From positions 1 through 50,165 of the forward strand of contig JAIOHV010000123.1 in assembly GCA_019912885.1 (NCBI GenBank): 50,165 bases of DNA, read 5' to 3'. The position numbers and the translations under genes were made by a program. Origin of the DNA: a bacterium (GTDB taxonomy: Bacteria > Lernaellota > Lernaellaia > JACKCT01). The notes beneath the pieces are model-generated. The model was not told the origin of the DNA and did no database searches. It saw nothing but the letters and a program-made list of their open reading frames with translations. Every line of letters begins with the position of its first letter. Position 1 is the stretch's first letter. This document shows positions 8,600 through 16,820 of this stretch, in pieces.

Positions 8600-10942
8600 T
8601 CAGTACCCGTACCGTCCGCGGCGGCGTTTTCGGCGCTTTTTCTCCTGGCCGTCGCCGCCGTAATAATAATAGTACTGGTAGTAGCCGTAGTCGTAGCGAT
8701 AGCCGGCGGAGATGTTGTTGGTGACGAGGCCGAGCAGGTTGGCGTTGACCTTGTCGAGCAGGTCGATCGCGCGGTTGACGCCGGAGGCGCGCGAGCGGCC
8801 GAGTTCGACGACAAGCAGCGTCGCGCGGACGAAGCTTGCCAGGATCGCGGCGTCGGTCACGGGCACGACAGGCGGCGAGTCGAGCAGCACCATGTCGAAT
8901 TCCGCGCGCAGGGTGTCGACAAGCTCTTTCATCGCGTTCGACGACAGCATCTCCGTGGGGTTCGGCGGAATCGGCCCGGAGGGGATCACCCACATATTTT
9001 CGATGGCCGTCGGCCGCGCGACCTCGCTCCAGGGCGTGTCTCCCGAAAGGATCGTGGTGACGCCCGGGTCGCGCGAGACGTCGAAGAAATTGTGCACGTT
9101 CGGCTTGCGCAGGTCGCAATCGACGATAACGGTCCTTTTGCCCGTGTTGGCGAACGTCAGCGCGAGGTTCGAGACGATCGTGCTTTTTCCCTCCGACGGC
9201 CCGGCGCTCGTGACGAGAATTTCGCGGATCGAGTGATCCGGATCGGCGAAGTGGATGTTCGTGCGCAGCGTGCGGAACGCCTCGGAGATCGGCGATTTCG
9301 GCGCGTGGTGCGTTACGAGGTTCGCGGAAATCGGCGTCGGCGGCGCCTCCGGCTCGGGCGCGCGCTTTTCGGGGATGCGCGGGATGATCCCGTAGATCGG
9401 CCGGGTGATGAACCGCTCGACCTCCTCGGTCGATTTCAGCGAATCGTCGATGAACTCCAGGAAAAACGCGACGGCGATGGCGAGCAGGATTCCGGAAACG
9501 AAGCCGAGCATCAGGTTCAGGCGCACGTTGGGCTTGATCGGGCGCAGCGGCATCTCGGCGTCGTCGATGACGCGGATGTTGCCGATGGTCGCCGCCTCGG
9601 TGATGCGCGCCTCTTCCCGCTTTTGCAGCAGGAAGGTGTAGATTTCCTGGTTCACCTCGCGCGCGCGGATCAGCTCCGCGAGGCGCCGCTCCTTGTCGGG
9701 CAGCGCTTTCAGCTCCTCGCCGAGGTCATCGAGCACGCGGTCGATCTCGCCCTTGCGCGCCGCGAGCGTCTTGAGCGTGTTTTGCACGACCTCGCGGATT
9801 TTTTCGCCGAGCTCCTCGATCTGCGTCCGCACGGTGACGACCGCGGGGTGACTCTCGGTGTATTGCGAAAGCAGTTCCTGCTTTTTCGTCTGCAATTCCG
9901 AAAGACGCAGGCCGAGGTTGGCGAGCATCGTGTTTTCCATGTTGAGCGACGGCAGGCCGAACGCGGGTTCGCTGCCGCCCGTGAGCGCGGCGAGGATCGC
10001 CTGGTATTGCCGCTCATCGATCTCGATGCGGCTGCGCTCGAGCGCGAACTGCGCGTACGTGTCGATGAGCGCGCTCGTTTCCTCGCCGAGGCTCGTCGTG
10101 TTCTCGCCCATCTTGTAGTCGCGAAGATTCTCCTCGGCGCCGGTGAGATTTTCCTGCACGAGCGAAAGTTGCGAGTTGATGAACTTCAGCGTCTCGCGCG
10201 CCTCCTTCGCGTTTTCGTCGATGTTGCGCGTCTGATAGGTCTCGACGACCGCGTTGACGACCTCGCGGGCGACCCAGGGGCTCGGGTCGACGTAATACAC
10301 GCGCAGGATCTGCGTCTTGTCGCCGACCTGCGCGACGTCCGTCTTGGTCATGACGTTCTGCACGGCGAGGCGGAAGGGCTGTTGCGCGAAGCGGAAATAC
10401 GCGCCCTTCACGTATCCCTTGCCCGTCAGAAGGAACGCGACGCGGCGCTTTTCGTCGTCCTCGTCCGCGGCGAACGGTTTGCCGACCTGCCCCGTGCCGA
10501 GCGCGCCGTCCTTCGAGCTGACCTCGAACGCGCCGTCGTCGCCGGTGATGGTGACGGTGAAGACGTTGCCCTGCCGCCCGGCGCCGACGTCGGCGTCCTT
10601 GAACTTGAGGCCGACGCCGTAAGGAAAGCCCATCAGCACGGTATCGAGACGCAGATTCCTGACGACCTGTTCGGCCACCGAGCGGCTCTTGATGATCTCG
10701 ATCTCCGCGGCGACGGTGTTGGTCTGGTCGAGCTGCACGAGCTCCGAGAGCAGGCTCTTTTTGGTCTGGTCCTTGATCTGGATCGTCGAGGACGCCTGGT
10801 AGATCGGCGTCGCGAGGAAGGTGTGGATCGCGACGGAGACGAATACGGCCAGGAACGCGAGCAGCGCGACGAACCGCCGCCGGTAGAGGATGGAGAGGTA
10901 GTCCCCGATGTGGATTTCGTCGGAGCGCTGCGGTACGGGCAT
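8600..10942 (-). CDS. wzc: Wzc-type polysaccharide co-polymerase / tyrosine autokinase
   Basis: 780 residues. An N-terminal Wzz domain has one membrane segment at about 27-45. A long periplasmic coiled-coil and GNVR-type region follows, with a second membrane segment near residue 480. The C-terminal BY-kinase has Walker A GPSEGKST (about 583), Walker A' VIVDCDLRKP and Walker B MVLLDSPP. The last 35 residues hold a Tyr cluster (YRYDYGYYQYYYYYGG) followed by a Lys/Arg-rich stretch and a final YGY. Such C-terminal Tyr clusters are autophosphorylated in this family and control chain length and export with the Wza channel. It starts 1 bp after the stop of the wza-like gene, so the two form an operon. 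No flippase or polymerase gene lies in the window. Confidence 0.92.
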   Translation of the reverse strand: MPVPQRSDEIHIGDYLSILYRRRFVALLAFLAVFVSVAIHTFLATPIYQASSTIQIKDQTKKSLLSELVQLDQTNTVAAEIEIIKSRSVAEQVVRNLRLDTVLMGFPYGVGLKFKDADVGAGRQGNVFTVTITGDDGAFEVSSKDGALGTGQVGKPFAADEDDEKRRVAFLLTGKGYVKGAYFRFAQQPFRLAVQNVMTKTDVAQVGDKTQILRVYYVDPSPWVAREVVNAVVETYQTRNIDENAKEARETLKFINSQLSLVQENLTGAEENLRDYKMGENTTSLGEETSALIDTYAQFALERSRIEIDERQYQAILAALTGGSEPAFGLPSLNMENTMLANLGLRLSELQTKKQELLSQYTESHPAVVTVRTQIEELGEKIREVVQNTLKTLAARKGEIDRVLDDLGEELKALPDKERRLAELIRAREVNQEIYTFLLQKREEARITEAATIGNIRVIDDAEMPLRPIKPNVRLNLMLGFVSGILLAIAVAFFLEFIDDSLKSTEEVERFITRPIYGIIPRIPEKRAPEPEAPPTPISANLVTHHAPKSPISEAFRTLRTNIHFADPDHSIREILVTSAGPSEGKSTIVSNLALTFANTGKRTVIVDCDLRKPNVHNFFDVSRDPGVTTILSGDTPWSEVARPTAIENMWVIPSGPIPPNPTEMLSSNAMKELVDTLRAEFDMVLLDSPPVVPVTDAAILASFVRATLLVVELGRSRASGVNRAIDLLDKVNANLLGLVTNNISAGYRYDYGYYQYYYYYGGDGQEKKRRKRRRGRYGY

Positions 10943-10943
10943 T

Positions 10944-11966
10944 TCAGCGGGACATCGCGTCGATCGCGGCGGCGTCCACCACGATACGGGAGAGGTTCGG
11001 CAGGATCTGGTTCAACGCGCGGTCCCACTTGGCAAGGCCCGTCGCGGGAACGAACACGATATCGCCGGCCTCGAGCGCGGGCCCGGCGTTTTCCCCCTTC
11101 AGCACGTCGGCGTAGTTCACCTCGACGGCGCGCGCGGCGCCAAGCCCGCCGCGGATGATCTTGATCGCGCGCTTGTTGGCGGTGATCTCGTTGAAGCCGC
11201 CGGCCTCGGCGATCGCCTGCGCGAGCGGAATGCGCCCGCGGCGCACCGGCACCGCCGTCGGCCGCAGCACCTCGCCGAGCACGTACACGCGCGCGAGATT
11301 GATGTTCGGCACGTAGAGCAGGTCGCCGTCGGAAAGCGGCAGGTTTTGCGCCATGCGCCCCTGCGTGAACAGGGCGATGAAGTCGATCGGCACCACCGCG
11401 CCGTCGCGCACGAGATACGCGCCGGCGAGGTTCGCATCCGGTGTCATGCCGCCGGCGTAGCCCATCGCTTCAAGCACGGTGGTCGTCCCCTTGATGGGAT
11501 AGGCGCCGGGCGTGCGGAATTCGCCGTTGGCGAAAAACACCTGGCTGCGATATTCGACGATCTCGAGCCCCACCTGCGGATCGCGCACGAAGCCCGCGAG
11601 CGCGTCGCGCACGGCGTCCTGGGCGCCGGCGACGGATTTCCCGCCCACCGGCACGTTGCCCGCCAGCGGCACAAAGAAGGTGCCGTCGTCGCGCACGACG
11701 CCTTCCTTGGAGATGTCGTCGCGCTGCCAGACGGAAACGCGCAGCAGATCGTCCGGCCCGATGAGGTAGGTGTAGCGCTCGCGCCGGGCCTGCATCACCA
11801 CGCTGTCGAGATTGGCGGCGAGGTCTTCGTCAAACGCGGGGCGCGGCAGTTCCAGAACGGCGGGGTCCTCGACGGCCTCGGCCTTCGAACGAGCGCAGCC
11901 GCTTGCGGCCGCGAGGGCAAGCGCAATCGCGCCTATCGCGGCGGCGGTTCGAATGGTCAAGGACAT
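10944..11966 (-). CDS. wza: Wza-like polysaccharide export lipoprotein
   Basis: 340 residues from ATG 11966, chosen because it begins a lipoprotein signal with lipobox ASGC at about residue 22; the open frame runs 100 codons further upstream without coding character. A poly-export domain begins at YLIGPDDLLRVSVW and runs through PLAGNVPVGGKS. Two SLBB-type beta-grasp repeats follow (FFANGEFRTPGAYP and VYVLGEVLRPTAVP). It would form the outer-membrane channel for capsule or exopolysaccharide. The C-terminus (about residues 315-340) could be the membrane-spanning amphipathic helix. The gene directly precedes the Wzc-type kinase, its usual partner. Confidence 0.9.
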   Translation of the reverse strand: MSLTIRTAAAIGAIALALAAASGCARSKAEAVEDPAVLELPRPAFDEDLAANLDSVVMQARRERYTYLIGPDDLLRVSVWQRDDISKEGVVRDDGTFFVPLAGNVPVGGKSVAGAQDAVRDALAGFVRDPQVGLEIVEYRSQVFFANGEFRTPGAYPIKGTTTVLEAMGYAGGMTPDANLAGAYLVRDGAVVPIDFIALFTQGRMAQNLPLSDGDLLYVPNINLARVYVLGEVLRPTAVPVRRGRIPLAQAIAEAGGFNEITANKRAIKIIRGGLGAARAVEVNYADVLKGENAGPALEAGDIVFVPATGLAKWDRALNQILPNLSRIVVDAAAIDAMSR

Positions 11967-12091
11967 GCGTGCGCTCGGACCCCGGAAAATCAAGGCGGGA
12001 AATGTTAGGAAGATTCGCAACTTCGGGCAAGGCGCCCCGGTATCCGGAAAAAGGCGCACCTTCGGCCAGCCGTCGGCCGGGAAAGGTGTGC

Positions 12092-13168
12092 TCAATCGGC
12101 GGCCAAACCCGGCGCGTAGAAACCGAACGGATAAACCGCTCCGGGGCCGGGAGTGGGCGCCTCGTCGATCACCACGCCGCCGAGCGCGTCGAAGATGATG
12201 TCGGCGTAAACCTGCGCGCCGAGCGGCGAGGGATGCACCTCGTCGATCAGGTAGTCGTCGAGCCACACCCAGGACAGCGCGCCGAGCGTGTCGGCGACGA
12301 TGATGTCATCGAGCGCCGCGGAGCGCTCGCGCAGCCAGTCCATCGCGCCGGCGCCCCACCAGGCGATCATGGGGCCAAGGCCAAGCGCCGGGCCGTACCA
12401 GTAATTGCTGTATGGGAAGTTGGGATAGACGATGTACACGATGTCGGCCTGGGGCGCGGCGTCGCGCACGGCGTCGAGCACCTGAACGACGCGGTCGGGG
12501 ATTTCGAGCGCGTACTCCGGATGCGCGAAGAAGTTTTTCAGGATTCCGATGACGTCGTAGGGGTCGTCGGGGGGCAGAAAGACCTGCATGTCGTTGCCGC
12601 CGATCGTCACGGTGATGAGATCGGCGTCCGCGGCCAGGGGCAAGAACCGGTCTTCGAAGTGCCCGCGCTCGGAGCCGGGCAGCCAGTCGAAGGTCGTGCT
12701 CCCGCCATAATGGATGTTGTGCAACGTCACGTCCGCGAGCCCGGACAGGTGCGCGGCGAGGCGATCGGGATACGGCGGCGATCCTTCGCGGCCGATCGAA
12801 TCGCCAAGCGAGACGACCGTCACGTGCCCCTCGCGCACCGCCTCCGGAAGGCGGCGCGGGCGGTTGTTGGTCGTCGATTCGTACACGCGATCAAGCGAGG
12901 TTTCGAGCAGGTACGTGCCCGGGGGCGCGACGAAGGCGAACGAGCCGTCCGCGACGGTGAATTCCACCGGCAGGCCCGCGCCAAGAAGACGCACGGCCGC
13001 GCCGCCGATCGGTGCGTCGCTTGCGTCGATGGCCTGCTTGAAAGCGGTGCGCGAGCTTTTGTCCGCGTCGTGATAGACGACGCCGGTCACGCTCGCGCCC
13101 GACGCGGGCGCGACGAATAGCGCCGCGACGACGGACAGCGCCGTCGGTATTCGAGCGAATTTCCCCAT
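12092..13168 (-). CDS. Secreted SGNH/GDSL hydrolase
   Basis: 358 residues with a signal peptide ending near APASGAS (residue 25). Residues about 26-105 resemble an SdrD-B/carboxypeptidase-regulatory beta domain (VTGVVYHDAD, GTYLLETSL). The SGNH domain follows, with block I VVSLGDSIG (nucleophile Ser), block II GGST, block III GGND and block V DEVHPS (Asp and His). All four catalytic blocks are intact, so an active esterase/lipase-type enzyme is expected; the substrate cannot be read from sequence. Its position beside the export genes makes polysaccharide O-deacetylation one possibility, as inference only. A 40-codon gene ends 7 bp upstream on the same strand. Confidence 0.82.
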   Translation of the reverse strand: MGKFARIPTALSVVAALFVAPASGASVTGVVYHDADKSSRTAFKQAIDASDAPIGGAAVRLLGAGLPVEFTVADGSFAFVAPPGTYLLETSLDRVYESTTNNRPRRLPEAVREGHVTVVSLGDSIGREGSPPYPDRLAAHLSGLADVTLHNIHYGGSTTFDWLPGSERGHFEDRFLPLAADADLITVTIGGNDMQVFLPPDDPYDVIGILKNFFAHPEYALEIPDRVVQVLDAVRDAAPQADIVYIVYPNFPYSNYWYGPALGLGPMIAWWGAGAMDWLRERSAALDDIIVADTLGALSWVWLDDYLIDEVHPSPLGAQVYADIIFDALGGVVIDEAPTPGPGAVYPFGFYAPGLAAD

Positions 13169-13175
13169 CGAGATC

Positions 13176-13298
13176 TCAGAAGTTCGCGTACAAAAACGAC
13201 AGGTCCGACGCGGAGGCCAGCGCGAGCGCGAGTGCCGCGATCGCGAACAACAAGGCGCCTTTCGCCGCCGTCACGAGAAAGCGTTGCACGTCGCGCAT
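13176..13298 (-). CDS. Small membrane protein (40 aa)
   Basis: ATG 13298 opens a 40-codon frame with a short charged start (MRDVQRF) followed by one hydrophobic helix (residues about 9-33) and a polar tail. It ends 7 bp before the start of the SGNH hydrolase on the same strand, which suggests co-transcription. No family recognised. It may be a signal-anchor microprotein or a chance frame; codon use cannot settle this at such length. Confidence 0.35.
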   Translation of the reverse strand: MRDVQRFLVTAAKGALLFAIAALALALASASDLSFLYANF

Positions 13299-13381
13299 TG
13301 TAGCGCGCGCCTGGCGCGCGGGAAAAGGGGGCGGCGGCGGATTGCTTCTTGTCCGATGTGAACGAAGATTTCCGGTCTCTG

Positions 13382-13412
13382 AAATTGGTGAAATCGGTGT
13401 AATCTGTGGATC
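13382..13412. repeat. 9-bp tandem repeat
   Basis: Three degenerate nonamers (GAAATTGGT, GAAATCGGT, GTAATCTGT) sit between the divergent small membrane gene and the CCA-adding enzyme gene. It resembles the widespread CACAGATTA/CACCGATTT repeat type of other environmental genomes (recollection, not searched). Confidence 0.5.
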
Positions 13413-13431
13413 CCGTTGTGACGGAGGCGTG

Positions 13432-14707
13432 ATGGCCGGTCTGTCCGATAACGCGCGGGCGCTTTTGGTGGCGCTTTGCGTGGAGCGGCCGCTTGTGCCG
13501 CTTGCCGCGCGGATCGCCGCCGAGGACGGCGGGCGCGTGTGGCTTGTCGGCGGCGCGGTGCGCGATGCGTGCCTGGGCCGCCCGCGGACGGACGCCGATC
13601 TTGCCTGTACCGGCGACGCGCGCGATCTGGCGCGCAAGATCGCGGACGCCTCGGGCGGGCGTTTCGTGCCGCTTCACGACGATCCGCCGACGGCGCGCGT
13701 CGTGCTCGAAGGCGGCGAGCACGACATCACCACGCTGCGCGCGCCGACGATCGAGGAAGACCTCGCGGCACGCGACCTTGCGCTGAATTCCCTGGCCGTC
13801 GCGGTGTTCGACGACGGTCTGGGCGATCTGATCGACCCGGCCGGCGGCCTTGCGGATATCGACGCGCGTCTTATCCGCACCGTCGGCGCGGAAAATCTAC
13901 GTTCCGATCCGCTTCGCGCGCTGCGGGTGTATCGGTTCGCCGCGGAGCTCGATTTTTCCATCGACGCGGCGACGCGCGACTGGGCGGGCATCGCGGCAGC
14001 CGGCCTTTCGCGCGTGGCGGGCGAGCGCGTGTTTACCGAGATGACGCGCCTTTTGGAGACACCGCGCGCCGCCGCGGCGATGCGGCTCGCGCTCGACGAT
14101 GGTGCGCTCGCGCCTGTCGCGCGGGAGATCGTTGAGGCCGGGGCGGAGGCGACCGAACGCGCAGGCCGGCGACGCGGTGTCGGAAAAATTCGCCGCGTTG
14201 TTTTGCGCGTTGAGCACCGACGACGACGGCCGCGCGCCCGCGCTGACGGCGCTGCTGTCGCGCTTGAAGGCGCCGACGCGCGTGTCGCGCAAGGCGTCGG
14301 CAACGATCGCGCATCGTTTCGAGTCGGAATCGGCTCGTGTGCGCGTTGATGCCGGCGGCGATTTCGCGCGCATCGTCGCGAGCTACACGGCCCAGGCCGG
14401 CGAGGCGCGCCTGTCCGCGCCGCTGCTCGCGGTGTTCGACTCCGCGGCGGGCGGGGCGCATCGCGGTGCGCTGGCCGAACGCGTGGCGTGGCTTTCGCGC
14501 CTTTCGCGTTTCGATCGCGATGTCGTGCGCCCGATCGAAAACGAATCGCTCGTGACAGGCCACGACCTTACCGAAATCGGCATCTCGCCGGGGCCGGAGA
14601 TGGGGCGTATTCTGGAGGCGATCCGGGTCGAGCGCATCGCCGGCGCGATCGCAACGCGCGAGGAAGCGCTGGCGTTCGCGCGTGAGGCGAGTGCGACGGG
14701 AGGTTGA
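13432..14707 (+). pseudogene. cca: CCA-adding enzyme / poly(A) polymerase family, frameshifted
   Basis: A class II nucleotidyltransferase split over two frames. ATG 13432 follows a good ribosome-binding site (GGAGG). The first part has the head domain with LVGGAVRDACLGRPRTDADL (catalytic Asp pair), RDLALNSLAV and SDPLRALRVYRFAAEL, then goes out of frame and stops at 14349. The second part, open from about 14099 to 14707 in the +1 frame, carries the expected C-terminus (LVTGHDLTEIGISPGPEMGRILEAI). The proteins join naturally around 14150-14175 (ATERAG / AGDAVSEKF), so one extra base (or two missing) lies there. This could be an assembly error, a recent mutation or, less likely, programmed frameshifting. 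CCA addition or repair is normally essential, which makes an error or a second copy elsewhere plausible. Confidence 0.78.
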
Positions 14708-14713
14708 GGCCGT

Positions 14714-14800
14714 ATGGACCTGGTCCGAATATGCAAGCTCATCGTCGTGGCGGCCGTGGTTTTTGTCGTCGTGGCATCGATCGCGCTGTTTCTTTATTGA
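14714..14800 (+). CDS. Micro-membrane protein, 28 aa
   Basis: The frame begins MDLVRICK and consists of one hydrophobic helix ending ALFLY. A GGAGG lies 11 nt upstream. It is followed 12 nt later by a 31-codon gene. The same order (short hydrophobic protein ending in LY, 12-nt gap, 31-codon protein) recurs at 16467-16805, so both frames appear to be real genes in a duplicated pair. The helix resembles the first helix of the 76-residue protein at 16467, of which this may be a shortened version. Function unknown. Confidence 0.45.
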   Translation: MDLVRICKLIVVAAVVFVVVASIALFLY

Positions 14801-14812
14801 CCGGGAGCGATC

Positions 14813-14908
14813 GTGAGTCTGGATGACCGCGCTATTTACATTGGCTGGGTAATTCTCGAGATCGCGACGTTTGTCGGCATCGCTGCGCTGGCGGTGCTGA
14901 CGGCGTAG
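14813..14908 (+). CDS. Micro-membrane protein, 31 aa (copy 1)
   Basis: GTG start with GGGAG 5 nt upstream. The 31 residues have a charged LDDR start and one membrane helix. The core GWVILEIATFVGIA is identical to copy 2 at 16710-16805, where flanking residues differ but length, start and stop positions are kept. 41 bp around the core are identical at DNA level. Copies preserved at the same length with their own ribosome-binding sites support translation. No family recognised. Confidence 0.5.
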   Translation: MSLDDRAIYIGWVILEIATFVGIAALAVLTA

Positions 14909-14923
14909 CGCGTCCCCGCTTGC

Positions 14924-15068
14924 CCAGGGCCGCACCTCCGGCTTTTCGTCCAGTCCGAGTTCGTTGATGCGGCGACAGAGCGTGCGTTCGCTGACGCCGA
15001 GGATCGCGGCGGCGCGCGCGCGGTTTCCTTCCACGTCAGTGAACACGCGGCAGCTATGCCGCCGCTCA
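14924..15068 (-). pseudogene. Truncated duplicate of ntrC-type regulator 3' end
   Basis: The minus strand encodes VEGNRARAAAILGVSERTL and NELGLDEKPEVRP, almost identical to the Fis-type helix-turn-helix at the C-terminus of the sigma-54 regulator at 16821-18176. The original stop codon has become Trp and the similarity ends near 15068, so only about 48 codons remain, without promoter or start. It lies downstream of the micro-gene copy exactly as the intact regulator end lies downstream of copy 2. The remaining bases to 15176 hold no recognisable gene; they are presumably the upstream region of the next one. Confidence 0.8.
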
Positions 15069-15176
15069 GGAAAAACCTGATCCAGAAAATCGGTATAAGC
15101 CCGTCTATACGTTCCCCATCTTTACCGCCTAGGCTTAATTTCGCCGCGAAGTCGCGCTAGCGCAAACGAGCTCGAA

Positions 15177-15569
15177 ATGCTTGAAAAAAATACGGGTTCC
15201 GTAAAATTACTTTTTGCCAACATCCCGTTCGTGGCGGCGTTGCTGATCATTCTGGATGTCGCCACGGTCGATCTGAACATCGTCGGCAACGCGCGTTTGC
15301 TGATGCTGAAGATCGGTTTCGCGCAAGTGCTTCTGATGGCCGTGAACCCGAGGCCCGTATTTTTCAACGCCGTCATGCTCGCGGCCATCATTTTCGCGAG
15401 CCGCTCCGCGGGCGACTACCGCGTCCTTTTTTACAGCTATCCCGTCGTTGCCATAACATTGCTTTGGGCGCTGTCGTCGTTTGCCGCCCTGGCGCGACGA
15501 AGCCCCGCGAAAAGCGCGTTGGTTCCGATGGAGTCGAGCGCCAAGGCGGGGGCGCATGGACACCTATAA
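15177..15569 (+). CDS. Hypothetical membrane protein, 130 aa
   Basis: Predicted membrane segments lie at about residues 11-28, 37-55, 62-78 and 85-105, followed by a polar tail. No family recognised. The 3' end overlaps the start of the next gene by 14 bp in another frame, which suggests translational coupling and a shared role. The ATG at 15177 is preceded by AT-richer sequence but no strong ribosome-binding site. The gene sits between the two copies of the micro-gene/ntrC-end duplication. Confidence 0.6.
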   Translation: MLEKNTGSVKLLFANIPFVAALLIILDVATVDLNIVGNARLLMLKIGFAQVLLMAVNPRPVFFNAVMLAAIIFASRSAGDYRVLFYSYPVVAITLLWALSSFAALARRSPAKSALVPMESSAKAGAHGHL

Positions 15570-16332
15570 GTTCATGCTCACGGGCCCCGCGGCCCTGATG
15601 CTCCTCATCTGCATCTACCATTCCTGGAGAACCAGGGGTGCGCGTTTCACCCTGATCTTTTTCGGGCTGGGAATCGTCATGTTCTGGCTGCGGGAATACC
15701 TGGGGTCTAACCACGACCACTACAAGGGAATGCCACAGTATTTCCATCCTCGGGCGGGATTCAAGATCGCCGGCGTCCCCGCGCCGGTGATCGGCGGGTG
15801 GTTGCTCAACTGCTACATCGGCTGGTCCATATCCGAACGGATCGTTGACCGCGTCGCGGTCTGGCGAGGACGCCTGATGCCGGTGATCGTGGTCGCGGGT
15901 ATCGTCATTTCGTCGATGGCGCTGGCGATCGAGGCGACGGGAATCGAACTCGGCTGGTGGGTCTGGGCGTACCAGGACCTCTACCAATCGACGGATCCTT
16001 TCCGGGAGTTCCTGCAGCGCACACCGCTCGTCGCACTGCAGGGCTGGCCGGTGGTGGCCTTGTGGTTCCTGATCCCGGTGCTGAGTCTCGAATGTTCGCC
16101 GTTGAAGAATCTGTCCGCGTACCGCTGGCTGCTCGCCGTTCCCTGGTGGGTGATCTATTACGTCACGTTGCATTACTTCTTTCTGGAAGTGCGGTTTTTC
16201 CTGTTGCTCGCCTTGGTGCTTCTGACGATCTTCCTGAAAACCGCTTATCTCCCGCCGACAAACCCGTACAAAACGCGACGGCCGATCCGGCTTGCCGCCG
16301 GCGTCCCGGCCTTGCAGATATCGCGCGACTGA
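15556..16332 (+). CDS. CruF/DUF422-like integral membrane protein
   Basis: 258 residues from ATG 15556, placed at the predicted first membrane helix; the frame upstream is a shadow of the preceding gene. It has about seven hydrophobic segments. The stretches FKIAGVPAPVIGGWLLNCYIGW and AIEATGIELGWWVWAY resemble, in spacing, the GVPLLIPLAW and DLAxDPVxVxxGYWxW signatures of carotenoid-biosynthesis DUF422/CruF proteins. The likeness is partial; no other carotenoid gene is in the window. If correct it would hydrate or modify a carotenoid in the membrane; otherwise a membrane protein of unknown role. Coupled to the upstream 130-residue membrane protein. Confidence 0.5.
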   Translation: MDTYKFMLTGPAALMLLICIYHSWRTRGARFTLIFFGLGIVMFWLREYLGSNHDHYKGMPQYFHPRAGFKIAGVPAPVIGGWLLNCYIGWSISERIVDRVAVWRGRLMPVIVVAGIVISSMALAIEATGIELGWWVWAYQDLYQSTDPFREFLQRTPLVALQGWPVVALWFLIPVLSLECSPLKNLSAYRWLLAVPWWVIYYVTLHYFFLEVRFFLLLALVLLTIFLKTAYLPPTNPYKTRRPIRLAAGVPALQISRD

Positions 16333-16338
16333 TCCAGT

Positions 16339-16394
16339 CGTGGCGTGTTTTCGCATCCGCCGCTGTAGTGCGCGAGGGTGACGCGCTCGCGGCG
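16339..16394 (-). pseudogene. Fragment matching the NuoM-like gene at 24447-24502
   Basis: 56 bp match 24447-24502 at 50 of 56 positions, gap-free. On the minus strand both encode the same short segment, here RVTLAHYSGGCENTPRL and in the NuoM-like subunit RVTLARYSGGYENTPRL. No flanking similarity to that gene is visible here, so this is a stranded piece of a NuoM/DabB-like coding sequence lying just after the CruF-like gene. The remaining bases to 16466 contain no gene I can support. Confidence 0.65.
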
Positions 16395-16466
16395 TTTTCG
16401 GTGGCGGACGGATGGTTCGGGTGCCGGAGCGCCGTGCGCGGCGCGTTCGAGGCGGAGGTGGTAACC

Positions 16467-16697
16467 GTGGAAGACATCCTCGCCGCCTGGTCGATCGTCA
16501 AACCGTTTTGCGTCGTCGCCGTGGTCGCGATCATCGTCGGTATCGTGGCGCATCTACTTTCGCTCGTGCGGACGCGGCGTCGGGATGTCTTCGACGTGTC
16601 GCGGGTGGAACTTTCGAGCGGATGGATCGTCCTGGCGGCCATCGGGGCGCTGTTCGTCTGCCTCGTTCTCGCCGGCGGTATATTCATGCTCTATTGA
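16467..16697 (+). CDS. Small two-helix membrane protein, 76 aa
   Basis: GTG 16467 is chosen because GGAGG lies 8 nt upstream and the reading begins MEDILAAWSIVKP; the frame further upstream is a shadow of the CruF-like gene. Two hydrophobic helices (about residues 13-35 and 51-75) flank a basic loop (LVRTRRRD). It ends in MLY, like the 28-residue protein at 14714, and is followed 12 nt later by the 31-codon micro-gene. Function unknown. Confidence 0.5.
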   Translation: MEDILAAWSIVKPFCVVAVVAIIVGIVAHLLSLVRTRRRDVFDVSRVELSSGWIVLAAIGALFVCLVLAGGIFMLY

Positions 16698-16709
16698 ACG
16701 GGGAAGGCG

Positions 16710-16805
16710 ATGCGTTTGGATGACCGCTTTTATTTCGCCGGCTGGGTAATTCTCGAGATCGCGACGTTTGTCGGCATCGCGGTTCTGGTGTTGATGACGG
16801 GATAG
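16710..16805 (+). CDS. Micro-membrane protein, 31 aa (copy 2)
   Basis: ATG start with a GGGGAAGG ribosome-binding site. One membrane helix with the core GWVILEIATFVGIA, identical to copy 1 at 14813-14908. The stop codon lies 15 bp from the convergent end of the sigma-54 regulator gene. Conservation of reading frame and length between the two copies supports a real gene. Confidence 0.5.
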   Translation: MRLDDRFYFAGWVILEIATFVGIAVLVLMTG

Positions 16806-16820
16806 TGCGTACCCGCTCGC

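Noticed and set aside
7487-11158. 1223-codon plus-strand open frame opposite the dsbD-like, wzc and wza genes
   Set aside because: Length alone is not evidence at this GC; composition is of shadow type and the opposite strand holds three well-conserved genes.
12092-12266. Upstream extension of the Wza-like protein by 100 residues
   Set aside because: The extension is Arg-rich shadow of the SGNH gene; the lipoprotein signal starts cleanly at ATG 11966.
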